From: Pseudomonas sp. NFR16
GTDB lineage: Bacteria > Pseudomonadota > Gammaproteobacteria > Pseudomonadales > Pseudomonadaceae
Length of the DNA stretch: 64,000 bases
Direction: 5' to 3'
Assembly: GCF_900108875.1 (NCBI RefSeq)
Contig: NZ_FNYJ01000001.1
Location: 1,097,258 to 1,161,257, forward strand
The notes beneath the pieces are model-generated. The model ran no database searches. It was given only the letters and a program-made list of their open reading frames with translations, and was not told the DNA's origin. Positions 8,816 through 16,543 of this stretch are shown piece after piece. Positions within the stretch are counted from its first letter, which is position 1. Each line of letters begins with the position of its first letter. Position numbers and translations under genes: made by a program.

Positions 8816-9826
8816 CTAGCATTCGACGATGGCTTTGACCACGCCTTGGGCAGGGTCGAGCAACGTTGTGAAGCGCTCGGTGACTTCGGTCAGTTTCATC
8901 CGGTGGGTATTGAGCGCGGCATCGGGAATCAGACCATCGCGCAGGCATTGTTCGACATAACGGAAATCCTCGACGGTCGCGTTACGGCTGCCCATCAGCG
9001 TCGCTTCGCGCTTGTGGAATTCGGGGTCGGAGAAACTGATGGTGTCGCGCACGATGGACACCAGCACGTACTTGCCGCCGTGGGCGATGAACTCGAAACC
9101 GCGCTCCATGGCCTTGGCGTTGCCGGTGGCGTCATACACCACATCGAAAAATTCGCCCTGGGTCAGCGCCTCGAGCTGCTGTTTGTCGTGTTCTCCGATC
9201 AGCACCGCGGCGTCTGTCTGCAAGTGCTGCCTGCAAAACGCCAGACGGTCCTCTCGGGTGTCCAGCACAGTGACCTGAGCGCCGCGCAGCCGGGAAAAAA
9301 TGGCCACCGCCATGCCGATCGGGCCGGTGCCGACCACCAGTGCGCGCTGGCCCTTTTGAATGTCCGAGCGACGCACAGCGTGGGCGCCAATGGAGAGAAA
9401 CTCGATCATCGCCGCCTGATCCAGCGTCACCCCTTGGGCCTTGAGGACGAAGGCGTGCGGCAGGCTGAGGTATTCGGTGAAGGCGCCGTCGCGATGCACG
9501 CCCAGCACCTGAATCCGCACGCAGCAATTGGTTTTGCCCTGTCGGCAGGCGATGCAGTCGCCGCACGACAGGTAAGGCATCACGTACACCACGTCACCGG
9601 GTTCGAGTCCGCTGCCCGCCTCGCTTTGCTCGACGATGCCGGAGAATTCGTGGCCCATCACACGGGGGTATTCCAGAAACGGCTGGTTACCATTGAAGAT
9701 GTGCAGATCGGTGCCACAGACGCCGACGCGCTTGATTCTGACCAGCGTCTCGCCGGGCGCGCGGGCAGGTTTCTGGCGATCCAGTGCCATCAGAGAGCCG
9801 GGTTTTTCGCATACGACGGTGAGCAT
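8816..9826 (-). CDS. Zn-dependent medium-chain dehydrogenase, L-galactonate 5-dehydrogenase (LgoD/YjjN)-like
   Basis: A 336-residue medium-chain dehydrogenase oxidising a sugar acid or polyol. Seen: catalytic zinc ligands in VGVCGTDLHIFNG and MGHEFSG, the structural-zinc Cys cluster CGDCIACRQGKTNCC, coenzyme motif VVGTGPIGMAVA, and FSDPEFHKREATLMGSRNAT, which closely resembles E. coli LgoD as I recall it. Start at 9826 is chosen over a longer frame because GGAGAAG lies just upstream and the extra N-terminus is not enzyme-like. A TTGGCAAGACCAA site lies 150 bp upstream of the start. First gene of the two-gene operon with the UxuB-like enzyme. Confidence 0.88.
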   Translation of the reverse strand: MLTVVCEKPGSLMALDRQKPARAPGETLVRIKRVGVCGTDLHIFNGNQPFLEYPRVMGHEFSGIVEQSEAGSGLEPGDVVYVMPYLSCGDCIACRQGKTNCCVRIQVLGVHRDGAFTEYLSLPHAFVLKAQGVTLDQAAMIEFLSIGAHAVRRSDIQKGQRALVVGTGPIGMAVAIFSRLRGAQVTVLDTREDRLAFCRQHLQTDAAVLIGEHDKQQLEALTQGEFFDVVYDATGNAKAMERGFEFIAHGGKYVLVSIVRDTISFSDPEFHKREATLMGSRNATVEDFRYVEQCLRDGLIPDAALNTHRMKLTEVTERFTTLLDPAQGVVKAIVEC

Positions 9827-9975
9827 GTCTCTTCTCCAGACCAGGCAGCCAGCGCGGACCGAGGCCAACGTCGCGCTCGCCGGGGTGATCTTTTGTTGTT
9901 GTGGTCCTGGGGTGCCGTCCAGTGCTGTGAGGACAGGCCTTGGTGCTGGAAAAAAGCTACACACGCAGCTCGGCA

Positions 9976-9988
9976 TTGGCAAGACCAA
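9976..9988. promoter_or_regulatory. Candidate FadR-type GntR operator 3
   Basis: TTGGCAAGACCAA, within the longer dyad ATTGG-N6-CCAATT, upstream of the LgoD-like/UxuB-like operon. It shares TTGG-N3-GACCAA with the two sites before uxuA. A further half-match, TTGGCCTTACC, follows at about 9995. This would place both catabolic operons under one regulator. Confidence 0.6.
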
Positions 9989-10096
9989 TTCAATCTAAAT
10001 GATATTGGCCTTACCGCCTCGAAAGGACGACGAAGGCTTTCCGGCAGTCGACAGGCGGCTGTCAACCGAACGCGCGCATGGTTATGATCGGTGCCC

Positions 10097-10498
10097 ATGA
10101 TCCCCTCACTGCCGATCCGCTCCCCTTGCCCGCCCGGCGCCTGTGTCTGCGACCGCGAGCGCCTGCTGGAAACTTCCGGCACAGACCTGCGCATCCTCTG
10201 CCTGACCCGCCAGGAAGAAAAGCGCCTGCTGGAACGACTGGAAAACATCGTCAGTCTGAGCGACCTGGAGCACATGCAGCGGCGCATGTTCGAGCAGCTC
10301 GGCATCCGCCTTCATGTCGCGCCTGGCGTGAACGAAGTGCGCAGCATGCGCGGGATCATCATCGACATCGCTGAGTTGCCCGGCATGTGCCGCAAGACCC
10401 GGGCCGCCATCCCTGCCGCCATTCGCCGTGGTCTGGAAAAACACCCCGAAATCGCCTGGAGCCTGCTCAACGCCCACGACCTGTTGCGCGACGCTTAA
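10097..10498 (+). CDS. Small conserved Cys-containing protein, function unknown
   Basis: A 134-residue soluble protein with no signal peptide. The N-terminus carries CPPGACVCDRERLL, three Cys in eight residues, which could bind a metal; one more Cys occurs at LRILCLT and one at PGMCRKTRAAIP. The rest is mostly helical and charged (RQEEKRLLERLENIVSLSDLEHMQRRM). I recall similar hypothetical proteins in Pseudomonas but no function. ATG at 10097 is preferred; GTG at 10091 is an alternative and neither has a strong SD. Convergent with the DUF1989 gene. Confidence 0.65.
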   Translation: MIPSLPIRSPCPPGACVCDRERLLETSGTDLRILCLTRQEEKRLLERLENIVSLSDLEHMQRRMFEQLGIRLHVAPGVNEVRSMRGIIIDIAELPGMCRKTRAAIPAAIRRGLEKHPEIAWSLLNAHDLLRDA

Positions 10499-10555
10499 AG
10501 GCCGGATGGCCTGCCACACCCGATGTGCCGGACGCACAGGCCATTGCTCAATGGT

Positions 10556-11407
10556 TTACTTTTCCCACGCAGCCTTGGCGATCGCCAGTCCGTGCAGGCC
10601 ATTGTACTCGGCGCGAGCCGGCGGCTCCCAACCCTGCAGCAACGAGGCGTCGAGGTCGTAGATTTCCACGCCCAACGGCCGACAGACCGTCAGCGGATCC
10701 TGTGCTTCCGGGCCCCACATCGGCAGCGACAAGTCTCCGCCCGGGCAGGTGGACAGTGCGCACAGCAGGTCTATCTCGGCGAAAAACTCCAGGTAATCGC
10801 CCTTCTGCGCCGGGCAGGCCTTCATGAAATACATATCGTCGTGATTGAGGCCCGTGCACTGGAAGATATTCAGCACGTCATGCACATCGAATTCGGTCAG
10901 CCCGTGCGGCAGCACTGCGCGCGTCAGATTGGAATGGCAGTGATGATGAAAATCCTCCCCCGTGAGCATTTTGTTCACGTACGGATCGCAGCGCGTTCCG
11001 AGCAAATCGTGCAGCCGACCGCCGTGCTCGTCGATGCCGTAACTCGCCAGGCTGTCATCGGTGATCGTGACCATCGGCCGCAGAAACGGCAGGTTCGACC
11101 ACAGACGATCGTGGGTGCTGACGTGGGCGCCTTGCAGCTGGCGGGTGCGCGCGGCCCACATGCGCTCCCGTGGGTCGTTGGCGTTCCAGACGTTGAAATC
11201 GCCCACCTGCGGGCCGACCGGGGTGGTCACACGAAACACCTGCCCGGCCTTGACCTTCCAGGCGCGTCCAGTGCGAATCGGCACCTCGAATTGCTCGACC
11301 AGCGTGCGGCCGTCCCGACGCTCGCGGATGCGCTCATAAAAGGCGGTATCGACCTGCAGCGCTGCGCCTTTGCTGACCTGATAGGCGGCTGGGTAGTCTT
11401 TGTACAT
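10556..11407 (-). CDS. DUF1989 / urea carboxylase-associated family protein
   Basis: A 283-residue protein of the DUF1989 (UAAP) family, members of which usually sit beside urea carboxylase/allophanate hydrolase or other amide-degrading genes. Seen: GRAWKVKAGQVFRVTTPVGPQVGDFNVWN, HCHSNL, NIFQCTGLNHDDMYFMK and a Cys/His pattern (TRCDPY, FHHHCHSN, CPAQKGDYLEFFAEIDL) suggesting a metal site. Start at 11407 is chosen for ACAGGAGA just upstream and a family-like N-terminus. No urea carboxylase genes are nearby; instead it ends an operon with GntR, PhyH and SDR genes, so its substrate here may differ. Confidence 0.82.
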   Translation of the reverse strand: MYKDYPAAYQVSKGAALQVDTAFYERIRERRDGRTLVEQFEVPIRTGRAWKVKAGQVFRVTTPVGPQVGDFNVWNANDPRERMWAARTRQLQGAHVSTHDRLWSNLPFLRPMVTITDDSLASYGIDEHGGRLHDLLGTRCDPYVNKMLTGEDFHHHCHSNLTRAVLPHGLTEFDVHDVLNIFQCTGLNHDDMYFMKACPAQKGDYLEFFAEIDLLCALSTCPGGDLSLPMWGPEAQDPLTVCRPLGVEIYDLDASLLQGWEPPARAEYNGLHGLAIAKAAWEK

Positions 11408-11420
11408 GGCAATCTCCTGT

Positions 11421-12095
11421 TCACTGTCTGGCAGCGCTGGCAAGCAGATCCAGCGCCTGGGTTTCGGAATCGTCGAGGTAACTGCTCATGGCCTGGTCGG
11501 CGTCACGCCGGTGGCCATCGATCAACAGTTGGTGGATATGCCGGTCGCGTTCGAGCCAGGGTCCCTGGTAGCGGGCTTCGTCGGGGGCAGCGGAAAACAC
11601 CAGGCGCATCTGCGCGACGATGTTGGTGAAGAACTCATCGAACGAAGGGCTGTGCAGCAGACCGACCACCTGTTGATGGAAGCGCAGGCTGTGGGTGCCG
11701 AAAGCGCGCCAGTCCTCGCGTTCGCACGCCAGTTCCGCGGCTTCGATCGCATTGCCCATCCGCGCTGAGCGGTCGTCGACCAGCGGCATGCCCACCAGAA
11801 TCGCCTGTGATTCCAGCGTGCGACGGACCCTGAACAGATCGCGGACATCGTCCCCGCTCAGGCGCCGGACCATCACGCCTCTGTGTCGCACGTACGTGGT
11901 CAGGCCTTCGCGGCCCAGCAAGTGCAGCGCTTCGCGCACAGTGTTGCGCGAGGCGCTGTAGCGACGCACCAGCTCGCTTTCCACCAACGCCATGCCCGAC
12001 AGCAATCGGCCATTGATGATGTCTTCGCGCAGCTCGTGAGCGACCTGATCGGCCAGCGACAGGCCGTTTGCTTTGGCAATGGACACGTACGACAC
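11421..12095 (-). CDS. GntR-family regulator with FCD domain
   Basis: A 224-residue regulator: winged helix at about residues 12-75 (LREDIINGRLLSGMALVES, YSASRNTVREALHLLGREG) and FCD ligand domain after about 85 (RRTLESQAILVGM, HSLRFHQQVVGLLHS, RHIHQLLIDGHRRDADQAM). It is 13 bases upstream of the DUF1989 gene and about 100 bp downstream of the PhyH gene on the same strand. TTGTTCAACAA at 12113-12123, just upstream of its start, could be an autoregulatory operator but is only an 11-bp palindrome. Confidence 0.87.
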   Translation of the reverse strand: MSYVSIAKANGLSLADQVAHELREDIINGRLLSGMALVESELVRRYSASRNTVREALHLLGREGLTTYVRHRGVMVRRLSGDDVRDLFRVRRTLESQAILVGMPLVDDRSARMGNAIEAAELACEREDWRAFGTHSLRFHQQVVGLLHSPSFDEFFTNIVAQMRLVFSAAPDEARYQGPWLERDRHIHQLLIDGHRRDADQAMSSYLDDSETQALDLLASAARQ

Positions 12096-12199
12096 TTCCT
12101 GAACGAGCGGGATTGTTCAACAACCCGGTTGCGTTCAGGACAGCACAGCGCGTGCCAGTTTCAAGCCGCTGGTCTTTACAGCGAGACACATTCAGATCG

Positions 12200-13363
12200 C
12201 TACGCCAGGCGCTTGCGCCGCATCGCCTCCACCGCCTGAGCAAAATGCGTCATCTCCCAACGTTCCCTCAGCGCCTGCTCAAGCAACTGTTGTCCGGTCT
12301 GGGGCGCCATGCCGTGCAGTGGTGGATCGGTGTCCAGATTGGTCGGGAAGGAATAACCGTCAGCGCTCATGGCGATCACCGCCTGCAGGCTGTCCTCATC
12401 CAGGTCGCCTTGCGCCACTCGCTTGAGCAGCGACGGATACAGCGCCAGCATCATCTCTTCGCGATTGACCGTCTCCATGGGTTTGCCGAACGCCGAGGAA
12501 ATCTGCAGCAGGTTGGCCATCCGGTATTGGTCCGGGGTGCGGTTGGTGCCCGCTGCGTGGAACAGCGCCGGGTTGAAGAACAGCAGGTCACCCTTGTTCA
12601 GCGGCAACTGGATCGCGTGGCTTTGGAAGTAATCGATGAAACGCGGATCACGCCACGCCAGATAGCCGGGCTCGTACCGCTGGGAAAACGGCAGCAGCAG
12701 CGTCGGCCCGGTTTCCAGCGGCATGTCGGTGTGCGCCACGGCGCCTTGCAGCGTCAGGTTCTGCGACAGCCGATGCAGTGGCAGAGGGAATCGCTGCGCC
12801 ACCTCATTGCTCTGGAAACCCAGATGGTAATCCCGATGGGGCTGTTGCGCCTGGCCGCCCGGTGTCACCACGTTGACCTGCGCCGTGGCCTGAAAATACG
12901 GGCCCAGCCACGCCTCGGCGATCAGCCCGAGCAACGGATTGGCGTAGTACTCGATGAACGAATCCGGCGAATGCCTGGCGGCTTTCTGCAGCGAATTCCA
13001 GATCCGCTGATTGGCCCCGGCGCGGGCGAAATGATCGGCGCGCACGACGCTGGCCGCTTCTCCGGCAATGATCTGGCGAAACACTTCGCTATGACGATCG
13101 ATCACGGCAAGGTCAGGGTAAGCATCGCGCACCACCATCACACCCGGGCCGTCGCGGAACAGGTGATGCAGCTCGCCCATCAACGCCTGGCGATCCTGGC
13201 CTTGAACGCGGCGCATCGTATCGGCCCGGTAGATCACCACGCGACTGACCACCTCCTGCGCGTTGGGGTAATCCGCGGCCTTGACCGGTTGCTCGCACAA
13301 CGCGGCAAAGGCGTTCACATCGATGTCGGCAGCGCTGCCGAACAGACTGAACGGCGCCGTCAC
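12200..13363 (-). CDS. Phytanoyl-CoA dioxygenase (PhyH)-family Fe(II)/2-oxoglutarate oxygenase
   Basis: A 387-residue non-haem iron oxygenase. The metal triad is visible: HRDYH supplies His and Asp, and FHAAGTNRT supplies the distal His followed by the 2-oxoglutarate-binding Arg region. Family members hydroxylate small acids, CoA esters or natural-product intermediates. Start codon overlaps the stop of the SDR gene as ATGA, so both are co-translated. With an SDR, a GntR regulator and a DUF1989 protein it suggests oxidation of an unknown small substrate: hydroxylation here, then dehydrogenation by the SDR. Confidence 0.85.
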   Translation of the reverse strand: MTAPFSLFGSAADIDVNAFAALCEQPVKAADYPNAQEVVSRVVIYRADTMRRVQGQDRQALMGELHHLFRDGPGVMVVRDAYPDLAVIDRHSEVFRQIIAGEAASVVRADHFARAGANQRIWNSLQKAARHSPDSFIEYYANPLLGLIAEAWLGPYFQATAQVNVVTPGGQAQQPHRDYHLGFQSNEVAQRFPLPLHRLSQNLTLQGAVAHTDMPLETGPTLLLPFSQRYEPGYLAWRDPRFIDYFQSHAIQLPLNKGDLLFFNPALFHAAGTNRTPDQYRMANLLQISSAFGKPMETVNREEMMLALYPSLLKRVAQGDLDEDSLQAVIAMSADGYSFPTNLDTDPPLHGMAPQTGQQLLEQALRERWEMTHFAQAVEAMRRKRLA

Positions 13364-14232
13364 AGCTCACCACCCTTGACGCCGTCCAGCGACAACGCCG
13401 CCATCGGCCTCGGTGTGGAGCCGTCGCCGCAGCCGATGATGCCTTGCTCCATGTCGATGACCGCGCCGGTGGTCATGCCCGACTGGTCGGACAGCAGGTA
13501 CGCGACGCTGTTGGCGACCTCCTGAGGCTTGAGCAATCGACCGAATGGCGACTGCGCTTCGGCGTGTTCCAGCCAGCCGTCTTCGGCGGCGTGGTACTGG
13601 CGCTGAATCTGGTCTTCGTGGGGCGTGTCCATCCAGCCGATGTTCAGCCCATTGACGCGAATACGATTGCGCAACGTGCTGAACGCAACGTTTTTGGTGA
13701 GGACCGCCAAGGCGCCTTTCGACGCGGCGTAGGCCGACAGAAACGACTGCCCGCCATGACCCGACACACTGAGAATGCTGACGATCGAGCCTTCCACCTG
13801 ATCAGCGATCATCAGCTTGATGCATTCCTGCATGAGGAAGAACGGCGCCCGGACATTGACCGCGAAGATCCGGTCGAACAGCTCCGGCGAGGTGTCGATG
13901 ATGGTGCCACGGTCAGACATTCCGGCGCAGTTGACCAGCCCGTGGACGGTCCCGAAATGCGTTTTGGCGGCGGCAACGACCCGTCGGCAGTCCTCGACGC
14001 TTTCCATATCGGCTTGCACGAAGAACGCCTGACAGTCGCCTTCCGCCAGCCGCCGCACTTGCTCTTCGCCCATGTCTCGGCTGCGCCCGCAAATGATCAG
14101 GCCGGCCGCACCGCGCGCTGCAAGGGTGTGTGCCACGGCGGCGCCCAGCCCCTGGGTACTGCCGGTCACAATGAAACAGCGACCGCTGAACGATCGGGAA
14201 AGATCCGGAACACAAAGTTCACGTACTGACAT
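13360..14232 (-). CDS. Short-chain dehydrogenase/reductase (SDR)
   Basis: Classical SDR of 290 residues: NAD(P)-binding TGSTQGLG at residues 23-30, NCAGMSD, catalytic Ser in SILSVSGHGG, catalytic YAASK and the C-terminal GGxDDG-like region replaced by IDMEQGIIGCGDG. First gene of the SDR-PhyH-GntR-DUF1989 operon. It is divergent from a LacI-type regulator across about 175 bp holding a perfect inverted repeat (14283-14302). Substrate unknown. Confidence 0.9.
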   Translation of the reverse strand: MSVRELCVPDLSRSFSGRCFIVTGSTQGLGAAVAHTLAARGAAGLIICGRSRDMGEEQVRRLAEGDCQAFFVQADMESVEDCRRVVAAAKTHFGTVHGLVNCAGMSDRGTIIDTSPELFDRIFAVNVRAPFFLMQECIKLMIADQVEGSIVSILSVSGHGGQSFLSAYAASKGALAVLTKNVAFSTLRNRIRVNGLNIGWMDTPHEDQIQRQYHAAEDGWLEHAEAQSPFGRLLKPQEVANSVAYLLSDQSGMTTGAVIDMEQGIIGCGDGSTPRPMAALSLDGVKGGEL

Positions 14233-14282
14233 GCCTGGCTCCCGCTGTTGTTGTTTTGGGGTTCAGAAAAGTCCGTCATGAC

Positions 14283-14302
14283 GATGGAAATAAAATTCCA
14301 TC
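14283..14302. promoter_or_regulatory. Inverted repeat GATGGAA-N6-TTCCATC between divergent SDR and LacI genes
   Basis: Perfect 7-bp arms separated by ATAAAA, with a third half-site (AATGGAAC) about 10 bp further right. The position between divergent genes fits an operator, probably for the adjacent LacI-family protein. The wide spacer is unusual, since LacI-family sites usually have a central CG. Confidence 0.5.
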
Positions 14303-14407
14303 TGTACAACGAATGGAACTGAGACTAGCATTGCGATCACCTCATTGAGGCTTGAATCGACCTCAACAAGACCTCATAAAAAGCTCACTTCAAGCCAGGG
14401 AATCGAC

Positions 14408-15433
14408 ATGCTGGACCGCGCCAGGCGTTTCTCGATCAAGCAAATCGCAGCTCAGGCGGGCGTCAGCAAAGCCACGGTCGATCGGGTGTTGCATGAGCGC
14501 GGCAGCGTGCATTACCAGACCAACCGGCGTATCCAGCAGGCCCTCGAAGAACTCGAGGCACAGGAAAAGTCAGGCCCCGCCGTTGGCCGGACCTTGCACA
14601 TCGACATCATCCTGCACACACCCAAGCGCTTCAGCGACGCGGTGCAGGAAGCCATCCACGCACAACTGGGCAATCTGGCGCCGTTCCGCATCTTTCCGCG
14701 CTATCACCTGTATCAGGAAATCGACACTCAGCAGATGCACGACCTGATCGTGCGCTGCATCGGCAAAGGCAGTCAGGGCCTGATCCTCAAGGCTGCCGAT
14801 GAGCCGCCGATCAACGAGGCGGTCAACCAGGTCACGGCCGCAGGCATCCCGGTGGTCACACTGGTGTCGGACCTGCCCCAGAGTGAACGCATCGGCTACA
14901 TCGGCATGGACAACCGCACGGCCGGGCAGACGGCGGCCTATCTGATGTCGCGCTGGCTGGACACCGGCCCGCAGGATGTCGCGGTAGTGATCAGCAGCGA
15001 ACTGTTTCGCGGCGAAGAAGAGCGCGAGATGGGCTTTCGCACCTGGTTGCGCAGTCGTGCGCCGCATCTGCGCGTGGTCGACGTCAGTGGTGGCTTCGGT
15101 GTCTATCAACCGACCCTCGCGCGGATGACTCAGGCGTTGCATGACCACCCGTCGATCAAGGCGGTCTACAGCGTCGGAGGCGGCAACCGGGCAATCGTCG
15201 ACGCCTTTCAGGCGCTGGAGCGTCCACTGGCGGTGTTCATCGGTCACGACCTCGATCAGGAAAACCGTCAGTTGCTGGCCGAGGAGAAAATCGCGGCCGT
15301 CATCGATCACAACCTGCAGGTCGATGCACGACAGGCATTCCTGCACCTCCTGCAATTTCATCGTTTATGCACAGTCGATCCGATCACCTCCTCCCAGGTG
15401 CAGATCGTGACACCGTTCAATCTGGCGCACTGA
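14408..15433 (+). CDS. LacI-family transcriptional regulator
   Basis: A 341-residue regulator with the LacI DNA-reading helices near the N-terminus (IKQIAAQAGVSKATVDRVLHERG, about residues 9-31) followed by a periplasmic-binding-protein-like sugar domain (IDIILHTPKRFSDAVQEAI, GLILKAADEPPINEAV, GYIGMDNRTAGQTAAYLM, VYSVGGGNRAIVDAF, FIGHDLDQENRQLL). Start at 14408 is chosen because the longer frame adds 21 residues with no family similarity; SD is weak (CAGGGA). Upstream of an IolG-like gene on the same strand, so it may sense inositol or a related polyol. Confidence 0.88.
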   Translation: MLDRARRFSIKQIAAQAGVSKATVDRVLHERGSVHYQTNRRIQQALEELEAQEKSGPAVGRTLHIDIILHTPKRFSDAVQEAIHAQLGNLAPFRIFPRYHLYQEIDTQQMHDLIVRCIGKGSQGLILKAADEPPINEAVNQVTAAGIPVVTLVSDLPQSERIGYIGMDNRTAGQTAAYLMSRWLDTGPQDVAVVISSELFRGEEEREMGFRTWLRSRAPHLRVVDVSGGFGVYQPTLARMTQALHDHPSIKAVYSVGGGNRAIVDAFQALERPLAVFIGHDLDQENRQLLAEEKIAAVIDHNLQVDARQAFLHLLQFHRLCTVDPITSSQVQIVTPFNLAH

Positions 15434-15490
15434 CAGGCGTCGCCTTCCAGACCGATCTACCCGATAACAACAATCCCAGGAGATCCACCC

Positions 15491-16489
15491 ATGTTACGCA
15501 TTGCAGTTCTCGGCGCAGGCCGCATCGCCAACATCCACGCCGCCAACGTGGCGGCCAATCCGAACGTGCAACTGTCGGTGATCGCCGACCCCTGGCGCGA
15601 AGGCGTTGACGCGCTGGCGGCCAGGCTGGGCTGCGCGGCGGCGTATGACTGCGCCGAGGCCATCGCCCGGGACGATGTCGACGCGGTGGTGATCGGCACC
15701 CACACCGACACGCACATCGACTACATGCTGCGGGCGGTCAAGCTGGGCAAGCCGGTGCTGTGCGAAAAGCCGATCGATCTGGACTTCGGCAAGGCTGCAC
15801 AGGCGGTCGAAGAAGTCGAGCGCCTCAACGGCAACGTCATGCTGGGCTTCAATCGGCGCTTCGACCCCGACACCCTGCAAATGCGCAAGGCCATTGCCGC
15901 TGGCGAGATCGGCGAGGTGCGTCAGGTGATCATCACCAGTCGCGACCCTGGACTGGCGTCGCTGGACAACCTCAAGCACTCCGGCGGTATTTTCCGCGAC
16001 ATGACCATTCACGACTTCGACACCGCCCGCACGCTGCTGGGGGAAGAGCCGGTCGAGGTGATCGCCATCGCCAGTCGTCTGGTGGACCCCGATCTGGCGC
16101 AGCTGGACGACTGGGACAGCGTGATGGTGCTGCTGCGCACTGCGTCGGGCAAGCAATGCCACATCAATTGCTGCCGCGAGGCCGTCTACGGTTACGACCA
16201 GCGCCTGGAGGTGTTCGGTTCCAAGGGCATGATCCTCAACGACAACCATCGCCCCAGCAGTGTTCGCACTTACAGCGCCGGCCAGACCGAAGTGCGCGAG
16301 CCGTTGCTGAACTTCTTCCTCGAACGTTATGCCGATTCGTATCGCATCGAACTCAACCAGTTCATCGACGCCGTGCGCGCGCACCAGCCGTTGCCGACCA
16401 CCGCGCGGGATGGCCTGAAAGCCCTGCATCTGGCCAACTGCGCACTGGAATCGATCAGGACCGGACGAGCGGTCAAGGTCGAGCTTTGA
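15491..16489 (+). CDS. iolG: Gfo/Idh/MocA-family dehydrogenase, inositol 2-dehydrogenase-like
   Basis: A 332-residue NAD-dependent oxidoreductase. N-terminal Rossmann motif GAGRIANIHAAN, the EKP motif in VLCEKPIDLDF, and the catalytic segment GGIFRDMTIHDFDTAR carrying the Asp/His typical of inositol dehydrogenases. AGGAGA precedes the ATG. It lies 57 bp after the LacI gene, probably co-transcribed. No other iol genes (iolBCDE, mocA) are in the window, so either this is a satellite paralogue or the substrate is another polyol; the symbol is by similarity only. Confidence 0.82.
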   Translation: MLRIAVLGAGRIANIHAANVAANPNVQLSVIADPWREGVDALAARLGCAAAYDCAEAIARDDVDAVVIGTHTDTHIDYMLRAVKLGKPVLCEKPIDLDFGKAAQAVEEVERLNGNVMLGFNRRFDPDTLQMRKAIAAGEIGEVRQVIITSRDPGLASLDNLKHSGGIFRDMTIHDFDTARTLLGEEPVEVIAIASRLVDPDLAQLDDWDSVMVLLRTASGKQCHINCCREAVYGYDQRLEVFGSKGMILNDNHRPSSVRTYSAGQTEVREPLLNFFLERYADSYRIELNQFIDAVRAHQPLPTTARDGLKALHLANCALESIRTGRAVKVEL

Positions 16490-16543
16490 TCACAATCACC
16501 CACCCACAGTGCAGCACCCGGCCCTGACGGAGGCTGCACGCGG

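Noticed and set aside
8042..10087. 681-residue plus-strand open frame
   Set aside because: Antisense to the UxuB-like and LgoD-like enzymes; arises from high GC and lacks family motifs or SD.
12113..12123. TTGTTCAACAA palindrome before the GntR gene
   Set aside because: Plausible autoregulatory site, but a single 11-bp palindrome is too weak for a separate regulatory call.
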